A program made the translations under genes and the position numbers. Below the pieces are notes generated by a model. It did no database searches and was not told where the DNA came from. It was given only the letters and a program-made list of their open reading frames with translations. From assembly GCF_039534915.1 (NCBI RefSeq), contig NZ_BAAAWE010000001.1:4278001-4342000 (forward strand): DNA of 64,000 nt. Reading direction: 5' to 3'. Each line of letters opens with the position of its first letter. The stretch's first letter is position 1. Positions 62,138-64,000 of the stretch are shown here, in pieces. The stretch comes from Streptomyces roseofulvus. GTDB lineage: Bacteria; Actinomycetota; Actinomycetes; Streptomycetales; Streptomycetaceae.

Positions 62138-62691
62138 CGTTCGCTCCCGTCGTCGGCCGGGTCCGGCAGCGACCAGTACTGGCGCATCCCGTACAGCAGC
62201 GGACCGGCCGGCCCGGTCGCGTGGTGCGCCACCCGGTGCACCCGCCCGAAGACGACGACGTGGTCGCCGACCGGCAGCGTCTCGCTGACCTCGCAGTCCG
62301 CGATCGTGTGGGCGTCCTCGACCAGGTGCGGGACCCCGGACTCCGGGTCCGGGTCCCAGACGGTCTTCTCGAACCGGTCCGGGGCCCCGGAGGAGAACAG
62401 CCGCGCCACCGGTTCGGCCCGGTCGTGCAGGAGGTTGACGGCGAAGGCGGACGTGCGCAGCAGCGCGGCCAGCGTCGGACTCCGGTCCCGAAGGCAGACC
62501 AGCAGGGTGGCCGGCTGGAGCGAGACGCCGGTCAGCGAGGAGCAGGTCATGCCCCAGGGCTCGCCGTCGGGCCCCAGGGCGGTCACGATCGTGACGCCGA
62601 CCGGATGCGCCGTCATGAGGGAGCGGAAGCCGGCCGGGTCGACGGTCGCCCGTGTCGCCGTGCCGGCCGGGGAGTTCGCCATGCCGGTCAT
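62134..62691 (-). CDS. Flavin reductase (HpaC-like, NAD(P)H:flavin)
   Basis: The 185-residue split-barrel flavin reductase supplies reduced FAD or FMN to a partner monooxygenase or halogenase. It has FRSLMTAHPVGVTIVTALG, GMTCSSLTGVSLQPATLLVCL, SAFAVNLLHD and the C-terminal LLYGMRQYW. ATG 62691 overlaps the aminotransferase stop (ATGA). No flavin-dependent oxygenase that obviously needs it lies in the window, so its partner probably lies further right. Confidence 0.88.
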   Translation of the reverse strand: MTGMANSPAGTATRATVDPAGFRSLMTAHPVGVTIVTALGPDGEPWGMTCSSLTGVSLQPATLLVCLRDRSPTLAALLRTSAFAVNLLHDRAEPVARLFSSGAPDRFEKTVWDPDPESGVPHLVEDAHTIADCEVSETLPVGDHVVVFGRVHRVAHHATGPAGPLLYGMRQYWSLPDPADDGSER

Positions 62692-63941
62692 CCCTTCGCT
62701 TCGGCGGCGCATTCCTCGACGAACTCGATGATCCGCCGCACACCGGTCTCCAGCGCCGCCGGATCCACGCAGAACGCGATGCGGACCAGGTGCCGTGCCC
62801 AGGGCGCGTAGTCGTGGGAGCGGATGCGGCCCTGCTCGTCGACGTCGGGGCGCATGGCGAAGCCGTTGCCCGCCACCACCGCGACGCCCTTGCGCTCCAG
62901 CAGCCGCATCGCGAACGTCTCGGCGTCCAGGCCGGACCGGCTCACGTCGAGCATGGCGTACCAGCCGCCGGGGGGCAGCTCCCGCAGCAGGCCGGCCTTG
63001 ATCAGCGGCGGCAGCGCCACGTCCCGGTTGCGCTGAACGAGCTTGCGGTTGGTCGCCGTCGAGTCCGCCCGGCTCGCCAGCGCGGCGATGCCCGCGTGCT
63101 GCACCGGGGTCGACGTGCCGATGATCCCGGCCTCCTGCACGACCTTCATGACGTCGGCCATGCGGTCGGTGGCCGGCGCCACGTAGCCCAGCCGGTAGCC
63201 GGTCATCGCGAAGCCCTTGGAGAAGGTGAAGACGCTGTGCACGATCCGCTCGGCGACCGGCACCTCGCGCTCGAGGGAGGCGACCGACAGGTGCTCCCCC
63301 TCGTAACAGAAGTGCTCGTACGCCTCGTCGCTGATGACCTGCCAGCGGTTGCGGCGCGCCAGGTCCAGCAGGGCGCGGATCTCCCCGCCGTCGAGGACGG
63401 CCCCGGTCGGGTTGGCCGGGGAGTTGATCAGCAGGACCCGGGTGCGGGGCGTCGCGGCGGCCGCGATCCGCTCGGGGTCGGGCCGGAAGTCCGGGCCGAG
63501 CGGATACAGCACCGGCCGGAAGCCCGCGAGCAGGCTCTGCTGCAGATGGACCGGCCAGTGCAGCTCCGGCAGCAGGATCTCCGCGCCGGGCTCGGCGAGC
63601 GCCTGGAGGAGGCCGGTCAGGCCCTGGGCCGAACCGGGCGAGATCAGCACCCGGTCGACGTGGCTGTCCAGGCCGTTGTCGGTCCGCAGCTTCTCGGCCA
63701 CCGCCTCCCGCAGCGCGGGCAGGCCCTCGACGCCGGTGTATTTGGTGTCGCCGCGCCGCACGGCGTCCACGAAGGCCTGGGCGACGTCCTCGGACGGATC
63801 GAAGTACGGGTCGCCGACGTGCAGCTTCACCACGTCGACGCCGGTCTCCTCGGCGAGCTTCTCCGCCGCCCAGAAGATGCTGACCAGGCAGGACGAGGGA
63901 ATGGAGCCCGCGACGGACCTGTTCTCTGAACTCACGCTCAT
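62688..63941 (-). CDS. Class I/II PLP-dependent aminotransferase
   Basis: This fold-type I aminotransferase of 417 residues has SPANPTGAVL (174-183), SDEAYEHF with Asp205, and the Schiff-base lysine Lys242 in TFSKGFAMTGYRLG; a C-terminal RIAFC carries the carboxylate-binding Arg. It may form or consume the amino acid used by the A-T didomain. The ATG at 63941 gives MSVSSENRSVAGS. It opens a coupled three-gene unit with the flavin reductase and HxlR regulator. The upstream promoter lies at the window edge. Confidence 0.88.
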   Translation of the reverse strand: MSVSSENRSVAGSIPSSCLVSIFWAAEKLAEETGVDVVKLHVGDPYFDPSEDVAQAFVDAVRRGDTKYTGVEGLPALREAVAEKLRTDNGLDSHVDRVLISPGSAQGLTGLLQALAEPGAEILLPELHWPVHLQQSLLAGFRPVLYPLGPDFRPDPERIAAAATPRTRVLLINSPANPTGAVLDGGEIRALLDLARRNRWQVISDEAYEHFCYEGEHLSVASLEREVPVAERIVHSVFTFSKGFAMTGYRLGYVAPATDRMADVMKVVQEAGIIGTSTPVQHAGIAALASRADSTATNRKLVQRNRDVALPPLIKAGLLRELPPGGWYAMLDVSRSGLDAETFAMRLLERKGVAVVAGNGFAMRPDVDEQGRIRSHDYAPWARHLVRIAFCVDPAALETGVRRIIEFVEECAAEAKG

Positions 63942-64000
63942 ACCCCTTTGTGAGAGTGTTCTCGGCCGGTTGGCCGGGTCATGCCGTACGTCCGCCGTCG

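Noticed and set aside
31627..64000. Integrase, transposase or insertion sequence in the accessory part
   Set aside because: No DDE, tyrosine or serine recombinase motifs and no terminal inverted repeats were found on either strand.

Overview
The window is high-GC actinobacterial DNA and almost certainly comes from a Streptomyces chromosome. It carries Lsr2, BldC, valine dehydrogenase, DUF3073 and the purSQL/purF/purM genes in an order I recognise from Streptomyces. It also has GTG and TTG starts, rare TTA codons confined to likely accessory genes, and one exact copy of the streptomycete parS consensus.

Core region (1 to about 31.6 kb). An ABC ATPase runs off the left edge and is followed by two tRNA-Gly genes and lsr2. 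The purine block is purS-purQ-purL (translationally coupled), then a SnoaL-like protein, a mycothiol-dependent-enzyme relative, a two-META-domain lipoprotein, purF and purM. Next come DUF3073, vdh, a conserved hypothetical gene, bldC, tRNA-Asp, hrpA and a DsbA/CcdA thiol redox pair. A tRNA-Glu/Asp/Phe cluster, a small zincin, a low-complexity lipoprotein, a DEAD-box helicase with a duplicated RG-rich tail and two tandem secreted FG-GAP proteins complete the core. The FG-GAP pair shares what looks like an ECF-type promoter.

Accessory region (after tRNA-Lys at 31.55 kb to the right edge). A TetR/MFS pair is followed by a large biosynthetic locus. One long minus-strand gene train (55.4 to 36.9 kb) encodes a P450, a class II diterpene cyclase, a class I terpene synthase, a prenyl diphosphate synthase and the whole mevalonate pathway in the order known from Streptomyces sp. 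CL190 (MK-MDC-PMK-IDI2-HMGR-HMGS-NphT7). The train continues with a transglutaminase-fold protein, an AurF-like diiron oxygenase, a small carrier protein, an amino acid:carrier-protein ligase, a nitronate-monooxygenase-like flavoprotein, an alpha/beta hydrolase, a second carrier protein and a phosphopantetheinyl transferase. A TPR regulator with a TTA codon and an IspH-like protein with altered active-site residues lie beyond it.

Right end (57.5 to 64 kb). An MbtH protein (with a TTA codon), a winged-helix regulator and a stand-alone NRPS A-T didomain lie on the plus strand. A P450, an HxlR regulator, a flavin reductase and an aminotransferase lie on the minus strand. This layout resembles systems that oxidise a carrier-bound amino acid.

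Reading the locus as a whole (inference): mevalonate supplies IPP, the prenyl synthase makes probably GGPP, and the class II/class I pair forms a cyclic diterpene. Two carrier-protein systems load and oxidise amino acids, perhaps for attachment to the diterpene. The most unusual parts are the ligase/carrier/diiron/NMO/transglutaminase module, the IspH-like protein and a six-unit 18-bp array upstream of the long gene train.
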